Positions 23,779-33,597 of a stretch of DNA of 64,000 nucleotides are shown here, one piece after another; positions within the stretch are counted from its first letter, which is position 1; each line of letters starts with the position of its first letter. The notes beneath the pieces are model-generated. The model was not told where the DNA came from. It made no database searches and saw only the letters and a list, made by a program, of their open reading frames with translations. Position numbers and translations under genes: made by a program. This DNA comes from Platycnemis pennipes (Eukaryota > Arthropoda > Insecta > Odonata > Platycnemididae), in contig OW121856.1 of NCBI GenBank assembly GCA_933228895.1, positions 109,653,027 to 109,717,026 on the forward strand, written 5' to 3'.

Positions 23779-24675
23779 ACATCTACATAATACTATCCAA
23801 GCCACCGCGAGGGTGTGTGGCAAGGGGTGAAGATAATCAAGCATACACTACCGAAATGCAAACAAGCAACTATACGGCCTCGTGCAACTAGATTGTCAGT
23901 ATCTATAGTATTTAAGGGATTAGTACATACATCATGCACTACAGACTACTCTAAAATATTTCACCTACGTATCCCTTTGCTATGCTGCCTATTCTGTTCT
24001 CTTATAATAGGTACGGGGGAAAAATGTCATTTTGAATCTATCACTACGACAATCTATCTCTTTAATCTTATTTATCTGGTCGAATCTAGCATAATACGCT
24101 TGTGTTTTTAATATGTGCCTAACATCTTCAGTACAGGTATCTGATTGAAATTTCTCTAATAGGTTTAATCTGTACCTTAACCTACGCTCTGATAATGACT
24201 CCCATCCTAATTCTTGTATTAATTCTAAAACACTACTCAACCTATCGTAACACCTTTTAACGAACCTAGCTGCTCTACGCTGCACACTGTCTAGTTCTCT
24301 GATGAAACCTAATTCATTCGGATCACATACACTGGCTGCATACTCAAGGTGGGGCCTAACTAGTGAAAAGTAACATCGCTCTTTTGTCTTCTCATCACAT
24401 TTCCCAAATACTCTTTTTATAAATCCTAGCTTTCTCTTCGCTCGGCCGCATATTTCCCGGATGTGTCTACCCCACGATAAATCTTTAGTGATTGTTGCAC
24501 CTAAATACCTTATGGTTTCAACGCTCTCGATCTTCATCTTACTAATTTTATAGGATTACCCTATCGAATTATTCATCCACAAAAATTGATAGCCACACAC
24601 TTTTTAAGTTAAGTTCCAACTGCCATTTGTCGCACCACTCTTGAATTTCATCTAAATCCTTGCTTATGCCACAAC
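23779..24675 (-). mobile_element. A2 LINE with the longest uninterrupted A2 C-terminal ORF but one
   Basis: The tail starts at 23779. A 182-codon frame (23989-24537) covers the RT thumb and C-terminal region: IRYLGATITKDLSWGRHI, KRKLGFIKRVFGKCDEKT, CYFSLVRPHLEYAASV, RELDSVQRRAARFVKRCYDR and FQSDTCTEDVRHILKTQA. In other copies the ORF ends FFPRTIREQNRQH. Here it ends FFPRTYYKRTE, a late frameshift. The catalytic RT core is missing upstream, since homology fades near 24675 after CAACTGCCATTTGTCGCACC. Confidence 0.92.
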
Positions 24676-24835
24676 AACGTGTAAATATGTTTGATAATAG
24701 GGCCACATTCAGGAAGCTGGTTAGAATCTACACAGTAATAAAGGGATCATTAGTTATTATGGCATTTATCTAAATATATTTATCTGTATTTACCTATCAT
24801 ACATTTATTACTAATATGAATATGTGAATCACACA

Positions 24836-25017
24836 CTAGAGCCTACTTTAAAATATTTCCCCTACCTTTGCTATACTGCCTATTGTGCTCTCTTATGACG
24901 TGCGGGAAAAATGACGTTTAAATTTATTTACGACAATCGTCACGACAATCTACCTCTCTAATCTTATTTATCAGATACATTCTAGCATAATACGCATCGG
25001 TTGTTAATAAATATCTT
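24836..25017 (-). mobile_element. Short A2 LINE internal fragment
   Basis: Antisense of the ORF end: TTAAAATATTTCCCCTACC, TATACTGCCTATTGTGCTCTC, CAATCTACCTCTCTAATC and ATTCTAGCATAATACGCATC. There is no tail, and it lies only 160 bases beyond the previous copy. It may be a separate insertion or a rearranged piece of it. Confidence 0.75.
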
Positions 25018-25422
25018 AAAGTAATCTGCAAGCATATAAGCTTCGAATTCACATACAATATTTCGATATATTCTAGACAAAACATGACCATTTAAAAAAG
25101 ATGTTACATCGCATTTGCAGATGTGCATTCGCTTAGGTTCGTTTTATTAACCTGACGGTAAAACTGGTGAAATGATTGGCACTGCGGTGATATGTCCGCG
25201 GCGCTAAAAAGCGTCCGTCCACTAGGCAGGGCACAGCGTCTCCCTGGGCAGCGGAGGGGGGCTGGGATTGATCAGGGGTGCGCAGGGGGAGGGATCCCAT
25301 TGGCTGCGGAAGGAAGGGGTCATCGCGGCGAGATGAGTTATCGGTGGAGGGGTCATTATGGGGGGGGAGGAAGTGCCCGAGAGAACAGCGCCGGGAGTGA
25401 CGTGAACGCGGGCAGCGGGAGT
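25018..25422. other. GC-rich flank of the foldback element
   Basis: Bases 25190-25422 are GC-rich, with frames open on both strands (92 and 105 codons). No family match. The sequence is not repeated on the other side of the foldback, so it is flank and not element. Confidence 0.4.
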
Positions 25423-26286
25423 CTACTGTCTGCGCAGATATTATGTGCACTCGAGTTTGGATGCGAATAACAAACTAATAGCTAAGCCTCCAGGGAAACT
25501 AATCACACCATAATTTTCCTTATTTCATTCTACGTTATTAGATTGCATACCTAAATTTTAAAAGGCATTTTCATATTTTTTACAACAGTTGTAACGTAAA
25601 AAGTGCCGGTTTTTGACGGTGTTCAAGCGAAGCGCTTACTTTGATGACTCGTAATTCAATAAAAAGGCGTTCAATTGCAACCAAAGTTTGAATAATGATA
25701 TAAATATATATGTTTTCCATGTACTCTATAATTTTCCAGTGTATAACTTTAATGGAAGAAAAGCGACCATGCAGTTTAAACAATGCAGTGTTGCCTTGCC
25801 AAGGGAGCTTGCTTTCGCCAGTATAAATACCAAATGATTTAAATTAATTACATGTGTTGAAATATTAGTGGATTATATCGCGACCAAGAACGAAATACTA
25901 TGACACCCCAGTTTTGAAATGCTAACTTTTTATAAAATTGATCACAACTTTTCTCCTATTAAAACTATACACTGAAAACTTATAGAGTACATGTAAAACA
26001 TATATAACTATCATTATTCAAACTTTGGTTCTAATTGAACACCTGTTTACTGAATTACGAGTCATCAAAGTAAGCGCTTCGCTTGAACACCGTCAAAAAC
26101 CGGCACTTTTTACGTTACAACTGTTGTAAAAAATATGAAAATTCCTTTTAAAATTTAGGTCTGATATCCAATAACGTAGAATGAAATAAGGAAAATTATG
26201 GTGTGATTAGTTTCCCTGGAGGCCTAGCTGTTAATTTGTATTTCGTATTCAAACTCGAGTGCACATAATTTCTGCGCGGACAGTAG
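25423..26286. mobile_element. 864-base foldback element with 279-base terminal inverted repeats
   Basis: Left arm 25423-25701 and right arm 26009-26286 are inverse complements with scattered mismatches. Both ends read CTACTGTC[T/C]GCGCAGA. Inner landmarks found in both arms are GTGCACTCGAGTTTG, CTCCAGGGAAACTAATCAC and GAAGCGCTTAC. The 307-base centre is AT-rich with no frame of note. This is the structure of a non-autonomous DNA transposon. I cannot see an unambiguous target duplication (flanks GGGAGT and TGTGTG), so the superfamily stays open. Confidence 0.82.
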
Positions 26287-26648
26287 TGTGTGTCCTTGCC
26301 CTGCCAGGGGAGTGTAACCTCCCTTAGTTAACGGCCACTCACCCCTCCGGTCGACTGGCGAAAGTTTCGACCGTCGTTTATCGCGTAAACAACACGGCCA
26401 GATAGCGGCGAAGAGGGGCCGTGGCGCGAGGTGCATCCTGCGAAGGGCGCTCTCAAACATCCGGCGATAAACATCGGAGGCTAAGGAATCGATATGGGGA
26501 AGTCTAATATCCCGAAGCCACTGCTCCTGCCCTGAACATACGCATCTCCCGAAAGTGTTAGCTCGCAGCATCAATCTCCGGTGGAACCCACGGAGCTGCC
26601 ACACACTTCCATCCTCATGATTTTGCAATTCTTTAATATGTATTAAGT
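26287..26648 (-). other. GC-rich block with a 134-codon antisense frame, possible LINE ORF end
   Basis: The minus-strand frame 26224-26628 starts inside this block and its last 20 or so codons run into the foldback arm. Its middle, WLRDIRLPHIDSLASDVYRR followed by an Arg-rich end, is loosely like the C-terminus of jockey- or R1-type LINE ORF2. That is a weak impression from pattern, with no diagnostic motif. It may also be a chance frame in GC-rich DNA. Confidence 0.3.
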
Positions 26649-27672
26649 TCGCCAGGGTAGCGTAGTAGGTCCGCTTCTATTTCTTTTATACAAAAACGAT
26701 TTGGGTACCGTAGTTAGTAGTAAGCTTAGAATTTTTGCAGACGATACGGTAGTGTATGAAAAGAAGAAGACTGGAAAAATCTTAGCAAGAATTTAGATTC
26801 CATTCAAGAGTGGTGCGAAAAATGGCAGTTAGACTTTAACCTTAAAAAGTATGCAGCTATCAATATTTATAGGAGGAATAATTCGATACAGCGATCCTAT
26901 AAAATTAATAACACGAAAACCGAAAGCATTGAAACCGGTAGGTATTTAAGTGTAACAATCGCTAAAGATTTATTGTGGAGAAGACACATAAGGGAAATAT
27001 GCGGCCGAGCGAAGAGAAAGCTAGGATTTATAAAAAGAGTACTAGGGAGATGTGATGAGAAGACAAAAGAGCGATGTTACTTCTCACTAGTTAGGCCCCA
27101 CCTTGAGTATGCAGCCAGTGTATGGGATCCTAATGAATTAGGTTTGATGAGAGAACTAGACAGTGTGCAGCGTAGAGCAGCTAGGTTCGTCAAAAGGTGT
27201 TACGATAGGTCGAGTTGCGTTTCAAAATTAATACAAGAATTAGGGTGCGAATCATTATCAGAGCGTAGGTTAAAGTACAGATTAAATCTATTAGAGAAAT
27301 TTCAATCGGATAGATTTACTGAAGATGTTAGGCAAATATTAAAAACACCAGCGTATTATGCTAGATTCGACCAGATAAATAAGATTAGAGAGATGGATTG
27401 TCGAAGTGATAAATTCAAAATGACATTTTTCTCCCGTACTATAAGAGAACAGAATAGGCAGAATAGCAAAGGGATAGGTAGGGGAAATATTTTACAGTAT
27501 TGTGTAGTGCATGATGCACCTCTTAAATAATATAGATACCAATAATCTAGTTGCATGAGACCCTATAGTTGCTTGTTTGTATGTCGGTGGTGCATTCTTG
27601 GTGAACCTCACTCCCTGCCACACACCCTCGCGGTGGGGTCCGGGGATCGAGTAGATGTAGATGTGTAGATGT
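26649..27672 (+). mobile_element. A2 LINE with intact RT catalytic box
   Basis: It starts inside RT motif B and reads RQGSVVGPLLFLLYKNDL, then FADDTVVYEK with both catalytic Asp residues kept. A frameshift follows, and then a 185-codon frame (26973-27530) carries the C-terminal region: KRKLGFIKRVLGRCDEKT, CYFSLVRPHLEYAASVWDP, RELDSVQRRAARFVKRCYDR and FQSDRFTEDVRQILKTPAYY. It ends with the A2 UTR and CCCTCGCGGTGGGGTCCGGGG, where the hairpin's 3' arm is mutated, then GTAGATGTAGATG. The 5' half, including motif A and the endonuclease, is missing. Confidence 0.93.
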
Positions 27673-28014
27673 AAGTTTTCGGCAATTGGGGGATATTTCT
27701 GTGTTGTAGCATCCCTGGGTATAGCAATACCACCTTTACACCCGTCTTGAATTTATTTGAATAAACACAAACTGTTACTGATAGCTTGATTTTCTTGTCT
27801 ATCTAATTTATGTCCGGCACTAATTTCTCTTAAAGGCTATTGGACAACAGTCCCAAGTCCATCAATAAACGTTTATTTGAAGCACTAAGCACCCACTTAA
27901 ATTCATAAAAATACCATGCACCTCTGCTTTTGAAGTAATTTGCGAAAATTTCGGCTAAGTCCGCATGTAATCATCATTCCCTCGGCACATAGATGAATGA
28001 CCGGGTCATATGTG
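27673..28014. other. Unassigned spacer
   Basis: No recognised feature. Confidence 0.4.
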
Positions 28015-28118
28015 TGGTTGGTTGTTGTTGGTAAAATTGTTGTGATACATGGCAGTAAAATAAATTTTTTTAAATGTGTAGCAATGATTTTTTGGAAAAA
28101 GAAGAGCTCTCCTCCTAG
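28015..28118 (+). mobile_element. A1 LINE, left part, interrupted by the transposon
   Basis: GATACATGGCAGTAAAATAA aligns with ATACATGGCAGCTAGAATTAA near 34017, and GATTTTTTGGAAAAAGAAG then CTCTCCTCCTAGTA aligns with the region near 34070. The LINE resumes at 32352 with CTTACAAAATAAGTAATAATG. The two parts join at the TA used by the transposon. Confidence 0.85.
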
Positions 28119-29309
28119 TAGGGTAAAGGGGGGTGAATCGGACCAGCGGGTGAATAGGAACGCTTTTCGAAAAGTGCGCTCAGACCCGAAACGGTATCAC
28201 TTGAGACTGACTACGTTTTAGGAATTACTACTTTGTAATCTTGTCCTTCTAGTAGAGTGAAAACGAGAACTCGACGACTGAATTTAAGCAAATGATACTC
28301 TGTCGAATGGAAGCCTACCATACGAGAGAGGTGTGAAATTGGGTATTTAGAAAACCTCGTATAGGTTCAAAGTAAGGTGACATTGTAGCGCTTACTCAGA
28401 TTTCAAGTTTTTCTTTCCTGAAAGGAAATCTAATACCATAGCTGCCACATTAGGTTACTTTTTTGAGCCTTGTATGAATATCGGAGTTACCAAACATGAT
28501 ACAAAATCATATTACTTAGTCGGGTGAAAAGGACCAGCACGCGCAGGAGTTCAGTTCCAAGCCGCTGATCGAGGGTGAAGCATTGAACCAGTTATACTCA
28601 ACTGACACTTGGAAAAATTCCTTCTGCTACTGAAAAGTAAGTAGATATACAACTAATATTGATAAATTGCTTACTTACACTTAATGTTTTACATTAAAAA
28701 CATCAAATGTTCATAAGAATGTTTGAGCGAAAGTGGCTAAAAATTTGTTTTTAGGCCATACTCTTTTATTTAAGTATTATAAGAAGTTTAATGGAATAAA
28801 CCTATTTTAATGCTATTCTATATCACGTTATAGATATTTACTACGTATAACGAGGAGAAGGAAAGAGATTTTCCCCGTCATAGAGGTGAATTATTACGGC
28901 GACGAGCACGATTTACAGGCTGAGCGAGAGGTAAGCTACCTTCGTTCGATGTAACATATGTTGTGTACTGTTCCATATATATTAACCAATTATTCGCGGA
29001 AACAATATCATAAAACATACGCATTTCGTGATGGAAATTTATTGTTAATAATTCACATTGAGTTCCATACCTATACATTCTACATTACTCAGTGGTCTAT
29101 ATTTTCCAATCTGAAAGAAAAGGAGGTGATATAATGTACGTGATAGAGGGATTGCCAGAGTATTAAATATTATATATGGCAACAGAATTAGTTGTGGAAC
29201 ACCTTACAACCTCCTTTTGATAGCGTAACATTAGCAAAATTTCATTTAAAACGTATTTATGAAAGTGATAATTTTCACTTACCGTTAATGTTTTTCCTTT
29301 TGGATTAAG

Positions 29310-31022
29310 ATGGGGAAGTACCGGCGAAAAACGGAACAGACATGGACAGAGGAGGATATGAGAATGGCGCTGAAAGCTTTCAGAGAGGGAGGAAGCATGA
29401 GGCATTCTGCCGAACTTTTCAATGTTCCCCGTACTTGCCTCTATCGTAGGATAGTAGCGGATACGGAAAAATTGAAGACAAGAGGGGGGCAAAATGTCTT
29501 CTCAGTGGAAGAAGAGGAAGCATTAATTAGAATAATTCTTAGGTTATGTGAAATTGGGTTCGGATTGACAAGAGATGATGTCATGAAGGTGGCATATGAA
29601 TTTTCCATTGAAAACAACATAAAAAACAATTTCTGTGCGTTAAAAAAACGAGCAGGCAAGGATTGGTTCTTGAATTTTATATCTAGACATCCTTTAAGTC
29701 TTCGAAAACCCGAAGGTTTGTCAGTGGCTCGAGCTGAGGGTTTAAATAAGGAAGATGTAGACGTTTTTTTTTCAAAGTTAACTATTTCGATGGCTGAGGC
29801 TGGAGTTATGGATAGGCCCCACCTTATATACAACGTTGACGAAACGGGATGTGTATTAAATAATCGCCAAACCCAAAAGAATGTTGCAAGAACAGGATCT
29901 AAGGTAGTCATAAAACAGACGTCAGTGGAAAAGGGGGAATTGGTGACAGTTGTTGCGTGCTGCAATGCAAGTGGACATTACATACCACCTTTTGTAATTT
30001 TTAAGGGGAAAAAGTTCCATAAGGAATGGGAGGATGGATTTCCGTTGGGATCTAAAATTTTTATGTCCAATTCAGGGTGGATAAATGAGGATCTTTTTTT
30101 GGAGTGGCTAAAGCACTTTCAAGCAAACAGGATTCCTGGCCGATGCATTTTAGTCCTCGATGGCCACGCATCACACAAGACTCTTCCTGTTCTACTGTTC
30201 TGTGAAAGGAATGAGATCACTCTCTTATCACTGCCCAGCCACACTACACAAAGGTTGCAACCTCTGGACAGGTCTTTTTATAAACCATTAAAGACATACT
30301 ACGATATTGAAACAAATGCGTATATGACAGTTTGTAAGGGGGATAGAAAGATGACTAAATTTAATTTTGGTCGGCTTTTTCGAAATGCATGGAGCAAAGC
30401 CGCAACAATCGGCAACGCTGAAAATGGATTCCGATCAACAGGAATATTCCCTCTGAATCCGGGTATCCTGACGGAGTTAGATCTTCATCCTTCTAATCTC
30501 GGAAGCTCACACGCCCCAGAAGAAGCATCAACTCCTTTTTCGACAAATTCATCTTCCGATCAAAAATTAACTGCCAGTCCCTATGAAGAAAGCCAATCCT
30601 CGACATCAACATCTGAGGAATCGTCAAATACTTTGGGTAGGTCTTTCCATAATTTACTACCTACACCAGAAAAAAGAATGAAAGTCAATGTGAAAAGGTC
30701 AAGAAAGCAAATTGCTCAAATACTTACTTCTCCAGCTGTAATAGAAGAAACAAAGCAACGACTGAAGAAACAAAATATTAGGAACGCGAAGGGAACTTGC
30801 AGAAACTTATATGAATCATCTTCAGATAGGGACGGCAATACTGAGAATGGGGAAAACTCAGCTGATGATACGCTTTGTGGCTTCTGCTCCAAGTCTTATA
30901 ATTGTGCGAATTCGTCAAAGTTTAGAGACTGGATTAAGTGCATGAAGTGTAATTGTTGGTACCATGAGCTGTGTGTAGGTGCTAAGGGGCGAGATAAATT
31001 TACTTGTGGTAAATGTGCTTAA
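29310..31022 (+). CDS. pogo/Tigger-family transposase with C-terminal PHD-like finger
   Basis: The 570-residue frame is uninterrupted. Residues 10-55 form a pipsqueak/CENP-B-type helix-turn-helix (TEEDMRMALKAFREGGSM, then SAELFNVPRTCLYRRI) that should bind the element ends. A CENP-B-like second DNA-binding region follows (about 60-150, KKRAGKDWFLNFISRHP). The DDE_1 catalytic domain spans about 165-385, with Asp177 in YNVDETG, Asp284 in LVLDGHASH and Asp320 in LQPLDRSF. Residues 400-520 are Ser/Thr/Glu-rich and probably disordered, with a basic KRSRKQ patch near 463 that could be a nuclear signal. Residues 523-569 give Cys523, Cys526, Cys544, Cys547, His552, Cys555, Cys566 and Cys569, the C4HC3 spacing of a PHD finger. 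It cuts and pastes the element at TA sites in the nucleus. The start ATG follows GATTAAG and no in-frame ATG precedes it. All three acidic residues are present, so the enzyme may be active. A single exon supports a transposon origin over a domesticated gene. Confidence 0.93.
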   Translation: MGKYRRKTEQTWTEEDMRMALKAFREGGSMRHSAELFNVPRTCLYRRIVADTEKLKTRGGQNVFSVEEEEALIRIILRLCEIGFGLTRDDVMKVAYEFSIENNIKNNFCALKKRAGKDWFLNFISRHPLSLRKPEGLSVARAEGLNKEDVDVFFSKLTISMAEAGVMDRPHLIYNVDETGCVLNNRQTQKNVARTGSKVVIKQTSVEKGELVTVVACCNASGHYIPPFVIFKGKKFHKEWEDGFPLGSKIFMSNSGWINEDLFLEWLKHFQANRIPGRCILVLDGHASHKTLPVLLFCERNEITLLSLPSHTTQRLQPLDRSFYKPLKTYYDIETNAYMTVCKGDRKMTKFNFGRLFRNAWSKAATIGNAENGFRSTGIFPLNPGILTELDLHPSNLGSSHAPEEASTPFSTNSSSDQKLTASPYEESQSSTSTSEESSNTLGRSFHNLLPTPEKRMKVNVKRSRKQIAQILTSPAVIEETKQRLKKQNIRNAKGTCRNLYESSSDRDGNTENGENSADDTLCGFCSKSYNCANSSKFRDWIKCMKCNCWYHELCVGAKGRDKFTCGKCA

Positions 31023-31182
31023 TTGTTTTGGTAAATTTGTTCTATTTTGTTCTATATGTTCAGATTTGGTGATGTATGTCTATTTGTAAAGTTATGTTTG
31101 ACTCTAAGAAGGTGTCGTCGAAATATCTCCAGACTGCACTACATTGTTAAAAGCAATGATGCAAAATTTCAAAATTTTATGG

Positions 31183-31188
31183 AATAAA
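31183..31188 (+). terminator. Polyadenylation signal of the transposase gene
   Basis: AATAAA lies about 160 bases after the stop codon, inside the transposon, in TTATGGAATAAAACTTAAG. Placement suits the end of the transposase mRNA. Confidence 0.6.
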
Positions 31189-31470
31189 ACTTAAGAAAAC
31201 TAAAATTTATAACGTTATTTTACTGGTCCGATTCAGCCTCTAATCTGGTCCGATTCGCCCTCCAAGTCGTCGGGCGAATAGGACCATGCAGTCTCTTGAA
31301 GAAATTGCTCCAGGACCGTTCTATTCAGAGCAACCACGCTGAAAATTGCGTTTTAAACTGGAAAAACATCAAGTCCTTTGCTGATAATGCTTTCAGAATG
31401 TAACTGTTTACACAAACGAGGAAATCGACGATTTTCCTTTTTGTGGCCCGATTCACCCCCCTTTACCCTA

Positions 31471-32184
31471 TGTTCCAGCCGTTGCTAGTCTTTTTCGTCC
31501 GAATGAAGGGAAGTCTCGAACATTCGGAAAAACTAGTTACTTTCTAAGAAGTTCATGTTTGAGTGAAGAAGGCGAGTTTTGTTGTAATACTCCCTCCGAC
31601 GTTTAGGTAATAAGTTAAACAATCCGTTTATTAGCCGTTTCCTTCAAATTTTATGCACTAAATATATCCATAAATGGCCTTAATGACCGGTTTTGTCGTA
31701 GTTTATCCTCAACAGGCGCATCCCGTGCTGAAAATGAGTTTCATGCTTAATTGCGCTTAAAAATATTTACCTACCACTCACCATACGTACATCTCTTACG
31801 TTTCATTTTATTCGATGGATAACTTGGAACAGGATTCTACCGCAACTACTGCAGAAATAACTACTGCTATCTCTTTATTCTATGTCACTTCCAATATTCT
31901 TTTTACAGATTGGGAATATTTTTACGAGAAGTATCCCATCAAACATTTGCCACATTGTGTAGTAGAAACATTGACCTCAGTCAACTGTCGAATCATTCGA
32001 CTCAAACGGTCGATCCCATGTTTTAGTCGAGGTTCTACATATCGTGTATCACCGGCTTAAGTTCATTGATTACTCACAAACGCTGATGTTCAAGTAATGA
32101 AATCACGGATCATGTTCCAGAGTCCAAATGTCTTACACCGCACTGGTTTTCGCTCGACGTCCCCTCAAAGGGGGACGTCGAGCG
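31471..32184. other. Filler DNA between two right ends of the transposon
   Basis: About 714 bases that belong neither to the LINE nor to the transposon consensus visible here. It contains an 81-codon frame (31815-32060) with no recognised domain. It ends in a 34-base hairpin (32151-32184), 14-base perfect arms CGCTCGACGTCCCC around TCAAAG. It is followed directly by the second copy of the transposon right end. The filler's source is unknown. Confidence 0.7.
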
Positions 32185-32351
32185 ATTGCTCCAGGACCGT
32201 TCTATTCAGAGCAACCACGCTGAAAATTGCGTTTTAAACTGGAAAAACATCAAGTCCTTTGCTGATAATGCTTTCAGAATGTAACTGTTTACACAAACGG
32301 GGAAATCGACGATTTTCCTTTTTGTGGCCCGATTCACCCCCCTTTACCCTA
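32185..32351 (+). mobile_element. Second copy of the pogo-like right end
   Basis: This copies 31304-31470 base for base except for one substitution near 32300 (CGGGG versus CGAGG). It ends in the same inverted repeat CGATTCACCCCCCTTTACCC and TA, after which the interrupted LINE resumes. Confidence 0.92.
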
Positions 32352-33160
32352 CTTACAAAATAAGTAATAATGAATTAACAAACGTGGAATCCATTAAATA
32401 TCTTGGAATAAGACTGACACATGATCTTTCTTGGGGTAAACACATGCGTGAAATAATGGGTCAATCGAATCGTAAACCTTGATTCATTAAAAGAGTACTG
32501 GATAAATGTGACGAACATATGCGAGAAATCAGCTACTTTTCCCTTGTTAGACATCATTTGGAATATGCTACCAGTGTATGGGATCCCTACGAAATCGATC
32601 TAAATAACGAACTTAAAAGTGTGCAGCGAAGATTGACAAGATTTGTAAAGGGACGGTACGATAACGTTACTAGCGTTTCCATTCTATTAAATGAATTAAA
32701 ATGGGAATAACTGTCTGATCGTATGTTGAAATTTAGACCTAATCTTTTAAATATATTCCAATATAATATTTTCAGTGATGATGTTAAAAATATTTTCCGT
32801 ACCAACTTACTGTGGTAGACTGGACCATAATCACAAAATTAGCCGAACTGACAGATTCAAAATGTGATTTTTTTCCTCGTACAATTAGGGATATGAATAT
32901 CGGTAAATATGTCCAATACGAATGATTCAACGCAAAGCATAAGTAGTTGCATGTTGCAGTAAGGAATTGCAGGAAACCCAACTAACAGTATGTTTTTGTA
33001 TGCTTAGTTTGCTATTTTCATCTTTTTAAATATTGCAGTGTAGACTAATATATTAATACTAATCCTTTTAAATGCATGATATGTAGTGCATGTTCGGTGA
33101 GAGCTCACCCCCTGCTGCACACCTTTATGGTGGCTTGCAGGGTATTATGCAGATGTATGT
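32352..33160 (+). mobile_element. A1 LINE, right part after the transposon
   Basis: Resumes at CTTACAAAATAAGTAATAATG and runs through NVESIKYLGIRLTHDLSWG, ISYFSLVRHHLEYATSVWDP and NNELKSVQRRLTRFVKGRYDN to the A1 UTR and the tail CCTTTATGGTGGCTTGCAGG with GCAGATGTATG. There are stops (CTTGATTCA near 32480, GGAATAA at 32710) and a deletion near 32855. The product is not made. Confidence 0.9.
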
Positions 33161-33597
33161 GAGCAGAAACCTCTCCACCTTATTTTGAGGATGCACTTTT
33201 CCACATTCCATCCAATCAGTGACCTCATCCAGGAAGGACCCGACATTGTCGGCCCTCGACATCGTAGTAGTTATTAGAAACGATGAGTGAGGTTTTCTAC
33301 GCAAGCAATTGGACCCGTCGAGGTTTCAACCTCACGTCCTCTTCATGGTGTATGTTTGATTGCATCGAGTGCCCGCAGAGTCACGTCATTGGCATAAACA
33401 CAAGTGAGGCTATCAAGCGCTTCATCAGTGGAATGCTTTACGAGGGAAAAGTTCGAATAATTTGAAACAATTTCAAAAATAAGAGGTAAATTAATAAGAT
33501 GCGGATAGAGAGAAAGATGATGAAGTAAAGGGAAGGAGGCAAAATGAAATAGGAAAGGGTCACAAGATAGAAGTGTGGAAAGAGAATGGATGAAGAG
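33161..33597. other. Unassigned spacer
   Basis: No recognised feature. Confidence 0.4.

Larger units (their letters stand above)
28119..31470 (+). mobile_element. pogo/Tigger-type DNA transposon (3.35 kb) flanked by TA
   Basis: The termini are GGGTAAAGGGGGGTGAATCG at 28121-28140 and its exact inverse complement at 31449-31468. One further base extends the match to 21, and both sides are flanked by TA. TA duplication, short inverted repeats and a DDE transposase with an N-terminal helix-turn-helix place it in the Tc1/mariner superfamily, pogo branch. Non-coding arms of 1.19 kb (left) and 0.45 kb (right) flank the ORF. They hold repeated TGGTCCGATTCR or CGGGTGAATAGGACC motifs near both ends, which may bind transposase. 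It lies in an A1 LINE. The final 167 bases are duplicated at 32185-32351. Confidence 0.9.
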
